From an uncultured Lachnospiraceae bacterium (GTDB lineage: Bacteria > Bacillota > Clostridia > Lachnospirales > Lachnospiraceae), in assembly GCA_910585935.1 (NCBI GenBank), contig CAJUHN010000252.1, forward strand, positions 1 to 5,696: DNA of 5,696 bases. Reading direction: 5' to 3'. Shown one piece after another: positions 5,562 through 5,696 of the stretch. The translations under genes and the position numbers were made by a program. Every line of letters begins with the position of its first letter. Positions within the stretch are counted from its first letter, which is position 1. A model generated the notes under the pieces. It was not told the origin of the DNA and ran no database searches. It saw only the letters and a program-made list of their open reading frames with translations.

Positions 5562-5696
5562 TTAAAACAACACTGAAACATTTCTATATGAATGAATAGT
5601 AGCATAACAATCTGCATATTCCTTTTCACTTATATGTAACTCTTCTCTAATTTCATTTGGAAGATATCCCGCTATATTAAGCCTTAATACCTCTTT
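5562..5696 (-). CDS. Partial protein with HTH-like C-terminus (N-terminus beyond window)
   Basis: The frame enters from the right edge and ends at TAA 5562-5564, giving the last 44 residues. KEVLRLNIAGYLPNEIREEL, followed by HISEKEYADCYATI, has the rhythm of a helix-turn-helix (leucine-rich helix, turn after GYL, EIREEL-HIS recognition region), as in region 4 of sigma factors or related regulators. The remaining tail HSYRNVSVLF is compact. It lies 34 bases upstream of the DUF262 gene on the same strand, so the two are probably co-transcribed. Without the N-terminus, a sigma-like factor, another DNA-binding protein or a false resemblance cannot be separated. Confidence 0.45.
   Translation of the reverse strand, partial: KEVLRLNIAGYLPNEIREELHISEKEYADCYATIHSYRNVSVLF

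Noticed and set aside
1..5696. tRNA, rRNA, CRISPR array, insertion sequence or riboswitch
   Set aside because: No cloverleaf, regularly spaced repeat, transposase motif or conserved leader fold was seen on either strand.

Overview
The window is AT-rich, and nearly every gene has a strong AGGAGG-type ribosome binding site. Gene content and codon use suggest a Firmicute, most likely a gut Clostridia/Lachnospiraceae genome. Most of it (about 560-5696) looks like the accessory part of a prophage or related integrated element: short, tightly packed minus-strand genes of types common in clostridial phages. No integrase, capsid, tail or replication gene is present, so 'prophage' is inferred from gene style and recognised small families.

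Layout, read in the minus-strand direction of transcription from the right edge. First comes the C-terminus of an HTH-like protein (5562-5696, cut by the window). Next is a 457-aa DUF262 (GmrS/ParB-like fold) protein (4154-5527), followed by a small coiled-coil protein (3877-4140), a 127-aa protein with an SH3/KOW-like N-terminus (3454-3837) and a very acidic 114-aa protein (3071-3415). The run is interrupted by one plus-strand gene, 2184-3002, encoding an Abi-alpha (DUF4393) protein, a family linked to abortive infection. That gene has its own promoter, a near-perfect operator-like palindrome over the -10/start region, and a hairpin after its stop. The minus-strand run resumes with three small phage-type ORFs (1900-2103, 1552-1860, 1309-1506) and a phage gene (582-1264) that appears broken by two single-base frameshifts.

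An intergenic stretch (421-581) then leads to a partial winged-helix regulator (1-417), probably MarR-like, with a palindromic operator candidate just upstream. By hand count this regulator is about 39% G+C against about 28% in the adjacent broken gene, so the element/host boundary may lie in or near 421-581.

The most interesting unit is the reverse-oriented Abi-alpha gene: a self-contained defence-type cargo ('moron') inside a phage operon, with possible repressor control. The DUF262 gene without a nuclease domain and the acidic 114-aa protein are further candidates for phage-host or phage-phage conflict functions. No RNA gene, CRISPR array, IS element or convincing attachment site was seen.
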